Assembly: GCA_022578965.1 (NCBI GenBank)
Contig: MU400544.1
Location: forward strand, 124,001 to 188,000
Direction: 5' to 3'
From: Xylaria sp. FL1777
Taxonomy: Eukaryota; Ascomycota; Sordariomycetes; Xylariales; Xylariaceae
Length of the DNA stretch: 64,000 bases
How positions within the stretch are numbered: the first letter of the stretch is position 1; each line of letters opens with the position of its first letter. The notes beneath the pieces are model-generated. The model was not told where the DNA came from and ran no database searches. It worked only from the letters and a program-made list of their open reading frames with translations. Made by a program: the position numbers and the translations under genes. Positions 1 through 10,298 of the stretch are shown here, in pieces.

Positions 1-1379
1 CCTGTTCGTTGCCCGACCAGCCGTAATGCTGATACGCCATCACTGTTCTTCTGACTTGTCAAACAACCTCGTTAGAGAGATGTGTCACACGGCTGCTCAA
101 TGACTGTACCTGACGCTGGAAGCCTTACCAAATATATTTAGCGGCAAGCACAATTACAGCAGTTTTGATAGCAGACTATAACTTGTGCTAGGCAGGGATT
201 AATGCAGAGATACCACTTATCTCCTGCTACAGGGGAAAGCTGGGAATAAGAGGGTATTACTCGGACAAACTCTGGAGTAAGATGCTTAAAAGGTGAGTGT
301 GATAGGCTGAAGATCATAGGAAGCCTTGAGTGGTAAGATTTCCAGTATCTGCTGTAGTATTAACTGATAACCGAATCGAGGGCTGAGACGTGTTCGGCAA
401 ACCTGCATTTGTGCCTCAGATTTCAAACAAAGATTTCTCAAAAATGAGGTACCTAGTCGACCAGCCTCGAGGACTCTCGAGTCTGTTGCCATTAGGGGGA
501 ACAAGAAGCGAGACACTCCCCTCGACTAGAATGCCCTTGAGTACCCTTTGTAGTCATATTATAGTAGACTGGCACCTGCCAGACCACGTCTAATCTCACT
601 ATATGCTGTTTCTAGAAAGCACTTAGAGCTCTTACTGGGCAACAATGGGAAAGCGACATTAGTCCCTCATTTTTACCCCTCCAGTCACTCACAGACTCCA
701 GCCATAAAAGGAGGAACGAAGGTTACGATACACTATAGTCATCCATTCAAGTATCGAGTGAGCATAAGATTACTGACATTCATCTGCGTCCACTAAAGTG
801 AATACTCGTCCAAATCTTTTAAATATATGCGAACAATATCCATGAAACATGCTAAGGCATTATACCCACACAACAACCTTGTATCCACTAGGCAGAAGAA
901 GTCACGTATACAAAGCTCGAATTGCTGGATAGAGCTATTTTCTGCCACTGCACCATACAGCACATATCAACGCAAAGGCGAACATCCAGCTTATATATTC
1001 AAACCTAGTAAGGTAGAACCCTTCTATACACACCAGAGTCATTCCTAATATCTCCAGAAGTGGTAACTATGACACATTTACGTCAAGAATTCATCATCCG
1101 AGCGCACATGGACCTGCGTGATAGCCGTTCTTATGTATGAAGCAAGGTACCTAACTAACAAGAGAGCGAGAAAATAGGCATCCTCACATTCCAACACAAA
1201 AGATTAGTTAGTGTAGAACTCTTGGTCAGCAGTCTAATGAAGTAGCCATCTTCTGTAATAGAAAACGACTTCAGCCCAGGTTCGTAGATTCGTTTCGCCT
1301 TCCTCAGTATCTCAACTTCTTATATTAGTACGTTCATACACACGCAAATAGTTCATTATATTAGGCCAAATCATGCAGT
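1..1379. other. gene-poor intergenic DNA
   Basis: I see no supported gene in this stretch. Open frames on both strands are short, have no recognisable domain and lack paired splice signals. Base composition is moderately AT-rich and resembles the other empty stretches of the window. Confidence 0.6.
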
Positions 1380-2086
1380 TCAGTAGACGAGGGTTTCAAT
1401 TCCATTTTTACTGCTTTCATAAACCAACGCGATCCAAGGTGGTTCAGGAAGACTACACTCAATCACTGAATGAGCTGCTGCCCCATATAGTATAATTTGC
1501 ATGAAGGAGACAATGGATCCGGAATCTCGGTTTAATACACAACTCGCTCGACTACCCAATGCTCCGAGAACTCCAGTTCGCCCTCGCGCGAATAGGTCCG
1601 GGGGAATCGATTTACAGGGGTCTAACTCGATAATTAAGTCACGCAAAACGATACCGTTATTGCTTTTAGTGCAACAACGGTATATATCCACTTCTACGCG
1701 ACATCTACCTAGTTATCTAGGCGCCTCACGAAAGGGACGCCTATTCCACGTGCAAGCCTCCGTATGGTTTCTGGATTGGTGACATAAAATTGGTTTAGGC
1801 CGTACAGAAGCGGGAGAGGCTCGATGTGGATACGGGGGCAGGACAGGATGAGGCTAAGCAAACGCGAAGCGAATAGGGTGGCCGGTGATGTCACACCGGT
1901 CATCCCTTTCCAAGACTCTCGCTGTGGCTTCTTTCGAGCATCGATGACCCTGAGAAACAATAGTGAGTGATTGAGGACAAGGCTTAAGATTTCGAGGCGC
2001 AATGTCGTTGGCATTGTACTGAAAAGAGGAGATTGGGCTTGGGAGTCGGGCTGAATACTGTGCCGCTTTTTCTGAAGTCGCAACAA
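1380..2086 (-). pseudogene. 2EXR/F-box-like fungal protein, frame interrupted
   Basis: Two minus-strand open frames lie end to end, 2086-1709 and 1691-1380, in different frames. The first has the layout of the large fungal 2EXR/DUF7730-type family: an early LRLEILSLVL stretch, then a segment reading RIHIEPLPLLYGLNQFYV and a following TNPETIRRLARGIG. In that family the Leu-Leu-Tyr-Gly core is typical. The second frame continues with a plausible downstream part (DLIIELDPCK) but is reached only after a stop and a frame change. I found no convincing intron joining the two. The cellular role of the family is unknown. It is either a decayed copy or a gene with an intron I failed to resolve. The start codon at the far end is uncertain, and a Met at the start of the conserved part (MPTTLRLE) would serve equally well. 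Confidence 0.4.
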
Positions 2087-2094
2087 AGATGACG

Positions 2095-2400
2095 TGTGGT
2101 AAATACCAGCAAAGCTAACAACTCGATATTTCCTTCTCTAAGCCTGAGGGGTCTTCTTAATCGGGATAGGCTGTTTTACATTGAGCTCATTAACAAAAAT
2201 TCATTGGGGAATATGGTCGGCATATTTGGTGGCTTCGATGGTAGGCTTATATCTACCTACCAAGATATTTACCAAGCCACTTTGCAATTTATTGTTTGCT
2301 TCAGGTCGATAACCAAGCCACTTCTAACAGTGAATGCCAACACTAGGCTGTGTTCTGCCGTTAGCCTAGGTGATCACTTGATTTCTGCCTTCGGCCAACA
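2095..2400 (-). repeat. LTR-like sequence, possible solo LTR
   Basis: Read on the minus strand, the block opens with TGTTGG at 2400, carries a TATA-like ATATAAGCC about 170 bases in, and ends near ACCACA at about 2095. These are features of fungal LTRs. It also holds an imperfect stem-loop with arms 2341-2349 and 2363-2372. I see no 5-bp target duplication, no second copy and no retrotransposon genes, so the call is weak. An open frame on the plus strand here begins with GTG and looks accidental. Confidence 0.25.
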
Positions 2401-2894
2401 GTCAGAGCCCCCTCCCCCCGCCCCAGCCCTCACCCCAAAAACAAAACAAAGGATAAATACTTTACTAAGCATACGGCTTTACACTTCTTTGTTATACGTA
2501 AAAAACACCATATTTGAAAAGATAGGCAAAACTGTCTCTCCTTGCGAGAGCTCTCACAACGGGTGGTGTTTTCCCCCTTTAAACAAGTTAGCTGTATTGT
2601 ATGCTCTTTCATCATCTATCTTGAAATAATACGCTATGCTATGATAGCTACTGAAAAATGTTTCAGTTTCTGCGCACCCAAATCCAAGTCAAAGGCCGAC
2701 TATTAGCTATAGAAACCCTATAAATATTATTCAATGATTGCAGCGTAAATTTCCCCAATTGCGCCAAAACTATCCACCGTACTACAACATCCATACCCAG
2801 TCTCACGACACACACGTTCATTCAAGAGAATTAACCGACAAAGACAAACGTAACGAGTATATTCGTACTTTTTACAGAGTTACCAACTATTAAG
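2401..2894. other. intergenic, C-rich tract then AT-rich
   Basis: A pyrimidine tract (2408-2440, many C) is followed by AT-rich DNA. I see no gene or RNA here. The last 100 bases may serve as the promoter of the small open frame at 2895. Confidence 0.4.
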
Positions 2895-3128
2895 ATGGCA
2901 CAATTCATGGAGCCTATGGAGATCCTATCTACCTCCCAAGAGATTTTATGTACGATTCTTGCACTTCTTTCTCTAATAGTTCTGCGTAACACTCACTATA
3001 TGGATATAGAAGGGTTCAAGGGGGGTATTGCTTTTTTTATATCATTATGCTTGGTATTCGTAGGTGTATTATGTACTTGGCTGGTTGTCTTGAGTTTTCT
3101 TTTTCAAGTCTTCCTTACTGCCGGGTAG
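2895..3128 (+). CDS. possible small membrane protein (77 aa)
   Basis: This ATG-started frame encodes 77 residues. Two strongly hydrophobic stretches are visible, about residues 17-30 (ILCTILALLSLIVL) and about 45-72, separated by a short polar loop that contains acidic and basic residues. That pattern would fit a two-helix membrane hairpin. I do not recognise the family. The frame is isolated between a possible LTR and a MITE in AT-rich DNA, where hydrophobic open frames arise easily by chance, and there is no intron or codon bias to help. Treat it as a candidate only. Confidence 0.25.
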   Translation: MAQFMEPMEILSTSQEILCTILALLSLIVLRNTHYMDIEGFKGGIAFFISLCLVFVGVLCTWLVVLSFLFQVFLTAG

Positions 3129-3415
3129 CACGCAGCTCTGAATAAATAGGTATAGAGCAAAGAATTTTACTTACTAGCACAGATAGGAAGAGATTCTAGT
3201 ATCATTATCAATCACGGAGGTTTGGCCATTATCCTTGGCAATGACCTATACTACGTACTGCAAATAAAATAAACCATGTACGGTCTAGCGGACCGGCACT
3301 TACTACATCAGACCGCCAACATTAATGATGTAACCTGATACGCCTCTGCTTTGACCTTGGCGGCCCGATTCTGTGTATGCCGGGCCGTTAAACAGTATGT
3401 GGTTTATCATACGTA

Positions 3416-3714
3416 CCTGTGGCCAAAAGTCTGGACCATGCTTAAAAATTAAGCACAGTGTATTTATTTACCACTTACAGTAAGTACTTCCTAATTAAGA
3501 AAAGCAGGCTTATTTTTGCCGGACTGCTAACGGTCCGAAATTAACGTATATTTTACTTTGGGGATGAATGTCAGGCCGAAGCGTGAGTTGCCAAGCTATT
3601 AGCGGTCTGGTAAATGTCGACATTCCTTTCCTATTTGGGAAGTACTTACCGTAATTGGTAAATAAATACACTGTGCTTAATTTTTAAGCATGGTCCAGAC
3701 TTTTGGCCACAACC
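3416..3714. mobile_element. MITE with long terminal inverted repeats (about 300 bp)
   Basis: A 54-bp arm at 3419-3472 is matched exactly, inverted, by 3657-3710. With mismatches the match continues inward to about 3491 and 3638, giving arms of about 73 bp. The outermost matched bases are GTGGCCAAAAGTCTGG. A TA dinucleotide sits just outside each end (3414-3415 and 3715-3716). This would suit a Tc1/mariner-pogo (Fot1-like) non-autonomous element, a superfamily that duplicates TA on insertion. The 146-bp interior has no coding capacity. The superfamily is inferred from the TA flanks and arm style only. Confidence 0.75.
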
Positions 3715-3716
3715 TA

Positions 3717-4100
3717 CGTAGGGCCCCGACATTATAAATCGATGCCCCTAAACAGCCGCCTCACTACTGCGGATGTATGTCCGCATATGTGTCGGCACGG
3801 CACAGCAGCTTTCGAAGACCTAGTATTATCGTAGGTACCTTTTCAAATTCGCACTAGAAGCTCGCAAACTGAGAATTTCGCAAAACGGAGGTGATTTTCG
3901 AGGACTTCAGGTCTTATTTATCTACACCATCATCATGATTTCTCAATTTTCCTTTTGTACAATTGCAAAACACACTCGAGAACAGAGCTACAACACCAAG
4001 AGCGCGGTAATCCCAGGAAGTCAAGGACCCCGCAAATAGGACTCGTTAATTTGATTGGATAAAAAGGGGTCCGTTACCCCGCTCAGCTCGATCCTGTCCA
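3717..4100 (+). promoter_or_regulatory. upstream region of the zinc-finger gene
   Basis: About 380 bases separate the MITE from the next start codon. A TATA-like GGATAAAAAG lies at about 4057-4066, some 40 bases before the ATG at 4101. No other element is recognised. Confidence 0.3.
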
Positions 4101-5216
4101 ATGAATACTTTTACGTGTACAGATGATAGCCCTTCATTCTCTGTCGAGAATGAGTCGGCTAATCTTCTCAACTTGAAACGAAAGCTAGGAGATATAGTGG
4201 CCGACTGTCAGAATTCCGCTAACACTACGGATCTCAATCCCGCAGCTCCTACAAAGTTGCAACTCGATTTACCCGACCAAAAGCCTAGCGGCTCCATAGT
4301 CAAAAAGCTTGCTTGTCCTTTCTACAAGAGGGATGCTCATAGTCCGGCCATTTCCAGAGCCTGCAGAGGTGTAGGCTGGGCCTCAATTAGTCGAGTCAAG
4401 TAAGTCGCAGAAGACGTGCACCTGAGTGTAGCTTACCTCAGTCTGAACAAATTCTATGTTGACAAATCATGGTTCAGAGAGCATATTTATCGGTGTCATG
4501 CACCAAAGCATCAATGCAACCGATGCCATAAAGGCTTCGACAGTGATGTTGATCTTGCTACGCATCAGAGAAGCTCAGATCCATGTCCATTACTTGACAC
4601 TCCATTGGCCGAGACCATCTCAGGAGACCAAAGGGCGCAGCTTCGACACTATGGCGGTAAACGCGTGAAGGGTGCCAATGAAGAGAAATGGAGATCCTTG
4701 TATCGAATCCTGTTTCCAGGTGACAGTTTCATCCCAAGTCCTTGTGCGTAATCTTCCCATCCCCTTAGTCTCTTCACGGGATTCCTTGACTATTACATAC
4801 TGACTATTTTGTTTGCTCCAGATTATGACGAACCTTGTGGCAATTGTATTTCCAAGACTAGTTCCCGATTACTCGACGACTATCGCCAGCATCAACTAAA
4901 AGAGCTTACCCCCCTGATTGAACAGGAGTTGGCTGCCATCAGCTATAGCAACAATATGAGCGACGATCTGTGTGCTCATATTGCAGACCTGCTCTCGCGA
5001 TTGAGCTTAAAAGTCCTCAACGAGTTCCAAGGGAAGTATTCTCGAGAAAAAGAGCCGGCCACATGCCCCAGCAAACACGGAGACGGAGTGGAGGGCATTG
5101 TAAGTGAAACTCAGACGGTGCCCGCGCTCAATCCTTTACTGTTCATCCATGGCTCCATGATGCTTGATATCGCCGAAGATCCCCTGAGCAATTTTGATTT
5201 TACGGTCGGGAAATAG
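4101..5216 (+). CDS. C2HC/C2H2-type zinc-finger protein (319 aa)
   Basis: Three exons, 4101-4399, 4478-4743 and 4822-5216, join to 960 nt with introns of 78 bp each (GTAAGT..TTCAG and GTGCGT..CCAG). The joins restore the family landmarks RVKEHIYRCH across the first junction and PSPYYDEPC across the second. The finger has Cys113, Cys116 and His129, with Cys136 as likely fourth ligand, in the order C-x2-C-x12-H-x6-C. It is followed by a conserved EEKWRSLYRILFPGD block. This architecture, with a Ser/Asn-rich N-terminus and a predicted helical C-terminal third, belongs to a widespread fungal family of unknown role. Nucleic-acid binding is an inference from the single finger. The second donor was chosen because the alternative GTAATC four bases on breaks the frame. 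Confidence 0.8.
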
Positions 5217-6197
5217 GAATAGGTCTGCAACAAATCAAATGGCACTTCCAGGAGGCGATAGATTGGGATAGGTTATAATGAATCCTACGATAGTAGCGTT
5301 AGCTTCTCTTTGAGTCTTGTACGACTCCTCTTCTTCGTCCCTAACTACAGTACCTACCTAGGTACTGAAGTCTGTAGTTAGTGGGGTATCTTAACCACGA
5401 CCACCCCACAGCTATCCTAGGCAGTTTTGTCTGTCATTCCTTCAGCCTTTTATAGGTAGTTTACTTAGAATAGTACAACGCTTTGTCGTTTTTATTCACA
5501 TGAATTCAACGTTTTATATTTAGTATACTTTCTTAAGTATCAGTTACATAATCTTGAGAAGAAATTTATCCTTGATGAGCTACTTATTTATTTTACCAAC
5601 GTCTGGTAAGCCCCTCTTCCTAGCTAATTAGGTTTAGGTACCTCGCATTACTATTGGCTGGAGAGGTACACACTCAGAGTTTATTAGTCCCAAAAGAGCC
5701 AGATTCCAAGAATTCAATACATGCCCTGAATAAGATTTGGCATGACGCTTCATACAAAAGAGAGCTTCTGTTCAAATGCATATGTCTCTCATATCGCTGA
5801 AAGGAAATGACCGACTTCAATACCTCAGTACCTTGTGTGGCCCGCCATAGTACTGTGGCAGTACATTGTGGCGTAATCGTGGCTTTTCATGAAAACCTAG
5901 CGCCGGGTTTTACGGATCTTCGAAGCTGAGATCTAGCGACATCATCTCCTTCATCTTCGCTCAGCCATTGGCTATCGTAAGCCGCTTATGGCATTGTCGA
6001 AAATGATAGTGTGGCCTTTTGTGGTTTGATTTTCCAATGTCTTTCCTTAATCAAAGTTCTAATTCTTCGCTTCGCTCCTTTCTTCCATATTCTGATAGGG
6101 CTCACTTATTAATTGCGAGCTGAGCCCGTCTGCCCATCCGGTTATAGCCGCGACTCGTTGACTAGACGAGGAGTGTTGAGCTTGAGCAGCCTAGGGA
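5217..6197. other. intergenic with a perfect 10-bp hairpin
   Basis: No gene is seen. An inverted repeat with arms 5341-5350 and 5372-5381 (CTAACTACAG and its complement) encloses the TACCTACCTAGGTA motif that recurs elsewhere in the window. The last few hundred bases are presumably the promoter of the AAA ATPase gene. Confidence 0.5.
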
Positions 6198-7724
6198 ATG
6201 CCGTCACACTTCTCGGCCGAGGTCATCGGTGGACATAGCCTCTTGATGCCTCAAACCTATGACCTGGGGCTTCTTAAGCACGCTCTAGAACGATGGGCAT
6301 CTGGGCTGGACGTCACGCGCCTGGGTTCTCTGGCTGCCTGCGTCGGTGTGGCTCCCGTCGCTTGGCGCTTCCTCAAGGCGGCTTGGATCGAATCTTACAG
6401 CTGGGTTCGGCAATTCTTTGTGGCATCAATCACGGTACCTGGGAGAGATCCTCTGAACAGGAATGTCATGAGCTGGGTCATGGCTAATGTAGTACAAAAC
6501 CGTGGAATCCGGTCTTTCACAGCAAGAACACAGGTTAACGCCGGCGATATCGCAGACAGGGCTGCACTCTTGAAAAAGAAGCGGCGAGAAGTCCAGTACC
6601 TTCCACATTTTGAGACAACCTTTTTCTGGCATGGGTCTTGCTTGTATTTTGTTTCACGGTCTCTGGATAGCTTCCATGCGTCGATGAGCGACCCCTCATA
6701 CGACGGAATTGGCGGCGAGGAGCTCACCCTAGGCTGCCTTGGATGGTCTACTGAGCCTATCAAGAAACTCATCCAAACTTGTCAGGAATATGCCGACAGG
6801 CAGACAGAGTTCTTTGTCATTATCTATGCTCGCGATCGGTATGGGATGTCATGGCAACCCAAGGCTCGGAAACCAATCCGGCGAGTTGACACAGTACACT
6901 TTGACGACGGATTGAAGCAAGCGCTACTAGCCGACATACGGAAATACTTAGATCCTAGCACGAAGAGACTTTACCAGAGCCGCAGCATGCCTTATCGAAG
7001 AGGTTATCTCTTTTTTGGACCTCCTGGCACGGGAAAGTCATCGCTCTCCACGGCTCTAGCTGGGGAATTTGGTCTTGACCTCTACGAGGTGAAGATTCCA
7101 TGTGTTGCGAGCGATCAGGACCTCGAGCAGATGTTCCTGGAGATCCCACCCCAGTGCATTGTGCTCCTCGAAGATGTCGACGCCATATGGACGGACCGTG
7201 ATTCCGAGAAGGATGAGAGCCAGACCGCCGCTCGATCAAGCTGCACACTCTCCGGCTTATTAAACGTTCTAGACGGCGTAGGGTCCGCGGAAGGCCGCAT
7301 CGTCATCATGACAACAAATAAGCCAGATCGCCTCGACAGCGCATTGGTACGACCCGGACGCGTCGACATGAAAGTTATGCTCGGTAATATTAGCCGAAAG
7401 TCGGCGGAGCAGATGTTCGTTCGCATGTTTACGCCCGACATCGGGATTTCCCCTCTCATAACCAAAGATAGATATGACGTGACGGACTCAAACGGAGAGT
7501 CTTTACTACCCGAATTCGAGACACTGCAAGAACTTGCTTTAGACTTCGCATCCCAGATTCCTGAAGATACATTTACACCTTCACAGCTGCAGGGTTTTTT
7601 TCAGTTGCATCTGAATAGTGCGACTGAAGCAGTCGCTAATATCTCAGATTGGGTAGAAAAGGAGCTATCTAGATCACTTATAGATGATGATATTTCGGTC
7701 GTCAGCGAAGAGAAGACGTCATGA
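6198..7724 (+). CDS. BCS1-like AAA ATPase (508 aa)
   Basis: This is an intronless frame of 508 residues, close to usual BCS1 length. The N-terminal third matches the BCS1-specific domain in pattern, with a hydrophobic segment at about residues 40-58 followed by a VPGRDPLNRNVMSWV-like stretch. The AAA module shows Walker A GPPGTGKSS (Lys280), Walker B IVLLEDVD (Glu325, Asp326), a sensor-like TTN and the Arg-finger block LVRPGRVDMK. True BCS1 sits in the mitochondrial inner membrane and moves the folded Rieske protein into complex III. Filamentous fungi carry many divergent BCS1-like paralogues of unknown client, and this copy, beside a metabolite cluster and with an acidic C-tail, is more likely one of those than the housekeeping gene. 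Confidence 0.9.
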   Translation: MPSHFSAEVIGGHSLLMPQTYDLGLLKHALERWASGLDVTRLGSLAACVGVAPVAWRFLKAAWIESYSWVRQFFVASITVPGRDPLNRNVMSWVMANVVQNRGIRSFTARTQVNAGDIADRAALLKKKRREVQYLPHFETTFFWHGSCLYFVSRSLDSFHASMSDPSYDGIGGEELTLGCLGWSTEPIKKLIQTCQEYADRQTEFFVIIYARDRYGMSWQPKARKPIRRVDTVHFDDGLKQALLADIRKYLDPSTKRLYQSRSMPYRRGYLFFGPPGTGKSSLSTALAGEFGLDLYEVKIPCVASDQDLEQMFLEIPPQCIVLLEDVDAIWTDRDSEKDESQTAARSSCTLSGLLNVLDGVGSAEGRIVIMTTNKPDRLDSALVRPGRVDMKVMLGNISRKSAEQMFVRMFTPDIGISPLITKDRYDVTDSNGESLLPEFETLQELALDFASQIPEDTFTPSQLQGFFQLHLNSATEAVANISDWVEKELSRSLIDDDISVVSEEKTS

Positions 7725-8332
7725 TTTAGACGTTCTGTACTATATAGGGTTGAGATTTCTTGTACTAACTTTTGTATAATAGACTTGTCTTGTTCAAGGG
7801 GTCTTGTGCATCTTTATGGTTAGAGCCAAGGCATACAGCAATGTTTCAAGACAGAGTTCAGGACCGACTTTAGAGCGGTTTATCAGGATTGGCAGGCCGG
7901 GTAGAGGCTAGTGTTGATGGACTATTGACCTCAAGCCATAGACTGGCCCCAGTTCAATACTCGTCCAGATGGAAGTATAGATCAACTTGATCCCTATTTC
8001 CAGAGAAGAGACATAGGGCGTAACATTTAACATTGAAACACATTTTTTATTCTACGTGTCTCTGCCGCAAGCTGGAGTAGAGACATAACGTAACTAGCTA
8101 TATATCAGGAGCTAAGCGACTTCGATGTTCAAAGTCTACCACAACGTCTTTCAGTAAGATGTCCAATGAATGCTTATTAAACCGATGTCTCTATTAAGGT
8201 TTGTTATATTAACGGAAAAGGCTACATGAGGCGTAATGGAGAGGTGATCATCTTTCACTGTGCTCTCAGCGATTGCTATAATCGACGACCTTTTTCTAAT
8301 ATCCAGTGAACCGATACTCCAAAACCACGTCT
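7725..8332. other. convergent intergenic region
   Basis: The region lies between the 3' ends of the AAA ATPase gene (plus) and the monooxygenase gene (minus). I see only AT-rich sequence suitable for 3' untranslated regions and polyadenylation, with no gene. Confidence 0.5.
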
Positions 8333-10298
8333 CTACTGTGCCTTCGATGTGGTTCTAGTGCGCAGATACTCATCCACGAAACCATTGAAGTCCCGGGGCG
8401 CGTAAGGGCTGAGGAGCTCCGACACGAAGTTCGACTTGCGATGGCTGTCCAGCTTCAAGTCCTCGAAGACGCTATCGATATACTAGATCACACATGAGTT
8501 GCCAGCTTATCAGAGAAAGTTTGCGGATTTGGAGGTCTTACCGGGATGAAATCGTAGAGTGAATAGGTATGCTTCTGCCCCTGGTTGAGGTACCTCTTGC
8601 GAGTCCAGGTGTTCCAGAGCGATACTTCCTTGGCCATTGTATCGACGTCTGGCAACTCGACTTCTCCAAGTAGGTACAGAATGGCCCATAATGACTGGAC
8701 CTCTGAGACGAGGGGCGTCTGGATTGTGTGGATTTGTCCGAGTATGGCGAGGGACCTGTCGCCCTTTGCGGCCATGGACACCGGGACGACACGCCGGTAG
8801 AGATTCCATCTCTTCTGTAGAGCCGGGTCGGAGGCCTTCGTATACACGAGTTTCGGGGGCTTGGCGAGAAAGGGCAGTTTCTCGTCTACAGTCTTGTCAG
8901 CTGCCTCGTAGTAAGCTTTCCAGTCAATATCCTGGCTTTCTGGGTCAGCCTCGACGTGGTCGCGGTATGCTGGGAGGCCAATCATGGCTTTATGCTTCGG
9001 GTCGAACATCCCAAAATGGTCGCCCCAGCCAGTACACATGATCATGTAGTCGGCGTCGATCTGGTCCGCGGACTCAAGCTTGATGGTCTTGCCTTTGATC
9101 TTCTCAATTACATCCCGACGGATTGTGAGGTTCGGACTATGTAACGTCGGCCAGAAATCGGTGAGCGTAACGACTCCTAGTCCAGAGTGTGACCAGAAGA
9201 CACTGGTGGTCGGCTTAGCGCTTGTCCATATTACGCAGAGGTCGCACTCCTGGGAAGATTTACCTTTGACGATCAATCTCGGGTTTAAGCTGAGCTACAT
9301 GGTCTCCTTTGCTGTAACCGGCGTGGATGGAACTGTTAAGGTCGAGGAAATCCCAGAACCGGCCAACACACCATTGGCCAGGACGAGTCTTGTGGACCAT
9401 CTTGTAGAGCGAGCCCTTGGTATTCAGGATAGAGGGACTCAGGTGCGACATAAGCCGAGTCGATGCAAAGGCGATACAATTAATCATGTTAAGCACTTTA
9501 TATGGCAAAATGCTAAGGGGCCCGCCACCTTCACGGCGGATCACCCAAGTGACTTTCTTGCCCATCTTTAGGAGCAAGTACACAGCATCATATGCAGACT
9601 TAGCAGCCCCAACGACAACCACCTCCTTGATTGCTTCATCCTCAATCTCCTGATAATGTGTACCAAGATCAAGAGAGTGTATTATGGGCAGTGTGCTTGC
9701 TGAGAGATCTAGGTCGGGGAGATTAGGAATAGACGTGACACCTGTGGCCACCAAGAGCTTCTCCGCTTCAATGACCTCATCAGTACCTCTAAGCGACAGC
9801 CGCCAGCCGCCTTTGAATTGCTTGGCATCTGTGACAAAAGTATTGAACCGTATGTGTCCTAAAAGAGCGTGGTCCTCTGCATACTTCTGCAAGTAATCAT
9901 GTATCATCTCGCCTGTCACCTTGGTATCTTTAGGGTTGCCACCATTCCGCGGCATTGGGGTATCTGAGTAGTTGAATAGCTTTCAACATGTTAATGAGCG
10001 CTTATTGAGATATTCTTCGCAGCTTCGAGATTGAAACTTACGCCATGTCGGACTTGTGCCACCAGATTCGGATATAATCGGTCTTTACTCCATACTCCCC
10101 CCACGGTGCTATCAGAGTCGATGATAATCAACCTCGTTGATGGTCGTAGTCGGAGATATGTTCTAGCTGCAACGAGTCCATACCACCCTACACCGACTGT
10201 CAGTAAAATATTCCTATCATTTGGCCCTGAGTGGGTTGTATTGATTTACCTGCGCCAATAATGGCTACTTCGACTTGCGATATGTCTTTGGTTTCCAT
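8333..10298 (-). CDS. class B flavin-dependent monooxygenase, FMO-like (579 aa)
   Basis: There are five exons on the minus strand: 10298-10250, 10187-10042, 9979-9264, 9220-8542 and 8482-8333. The sum is 1740 nt, with introns of 62, 62, 43 and 59 bp. The first intron splits the FAD-binding fold: the sequence across it reads IIGAGWYGLVAARTYL (GxGxxG). A second nucleotide-binding segment, VVVVGAAKSAYDAV, fits NADPH binding. An MCTGW motif, typical of flavin monooxygenases, lies in exon 4. The last exon restores the family-like end reading SPYAPRDFNGF. Such enzymes use FAD, NADPH and oxygen to hydroxylate substrates or insert oxygen (Baeyer-Villiger type). Which reaction applies cannot be told here. 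Its position 4 kb from the PKS suggests a tailoring role. The 43-bp third intron is the least certain junction. Confidence 0.9.

Noticed and set aside
2096..2629. Plus-strand frame of 177 codons
   Set aside because: It starts with GTG rather than ATG, has no recognisable domain and overlaps an LTR-like sequence.
4748..4821. Alternative donor GTAATC for the second intron of the zinc-finger gene
   Set aside because: It breaks the reading frame. The GTGCGT donor at 4744 restores the family motif PSPYYDEP.
8306..8497. Plus-strand frame of 63 codons
   Set aside because: It is the antisense shadow of the last exon of the monooxygenase gene, whose minus-strand reading fits the family and the splice phase.
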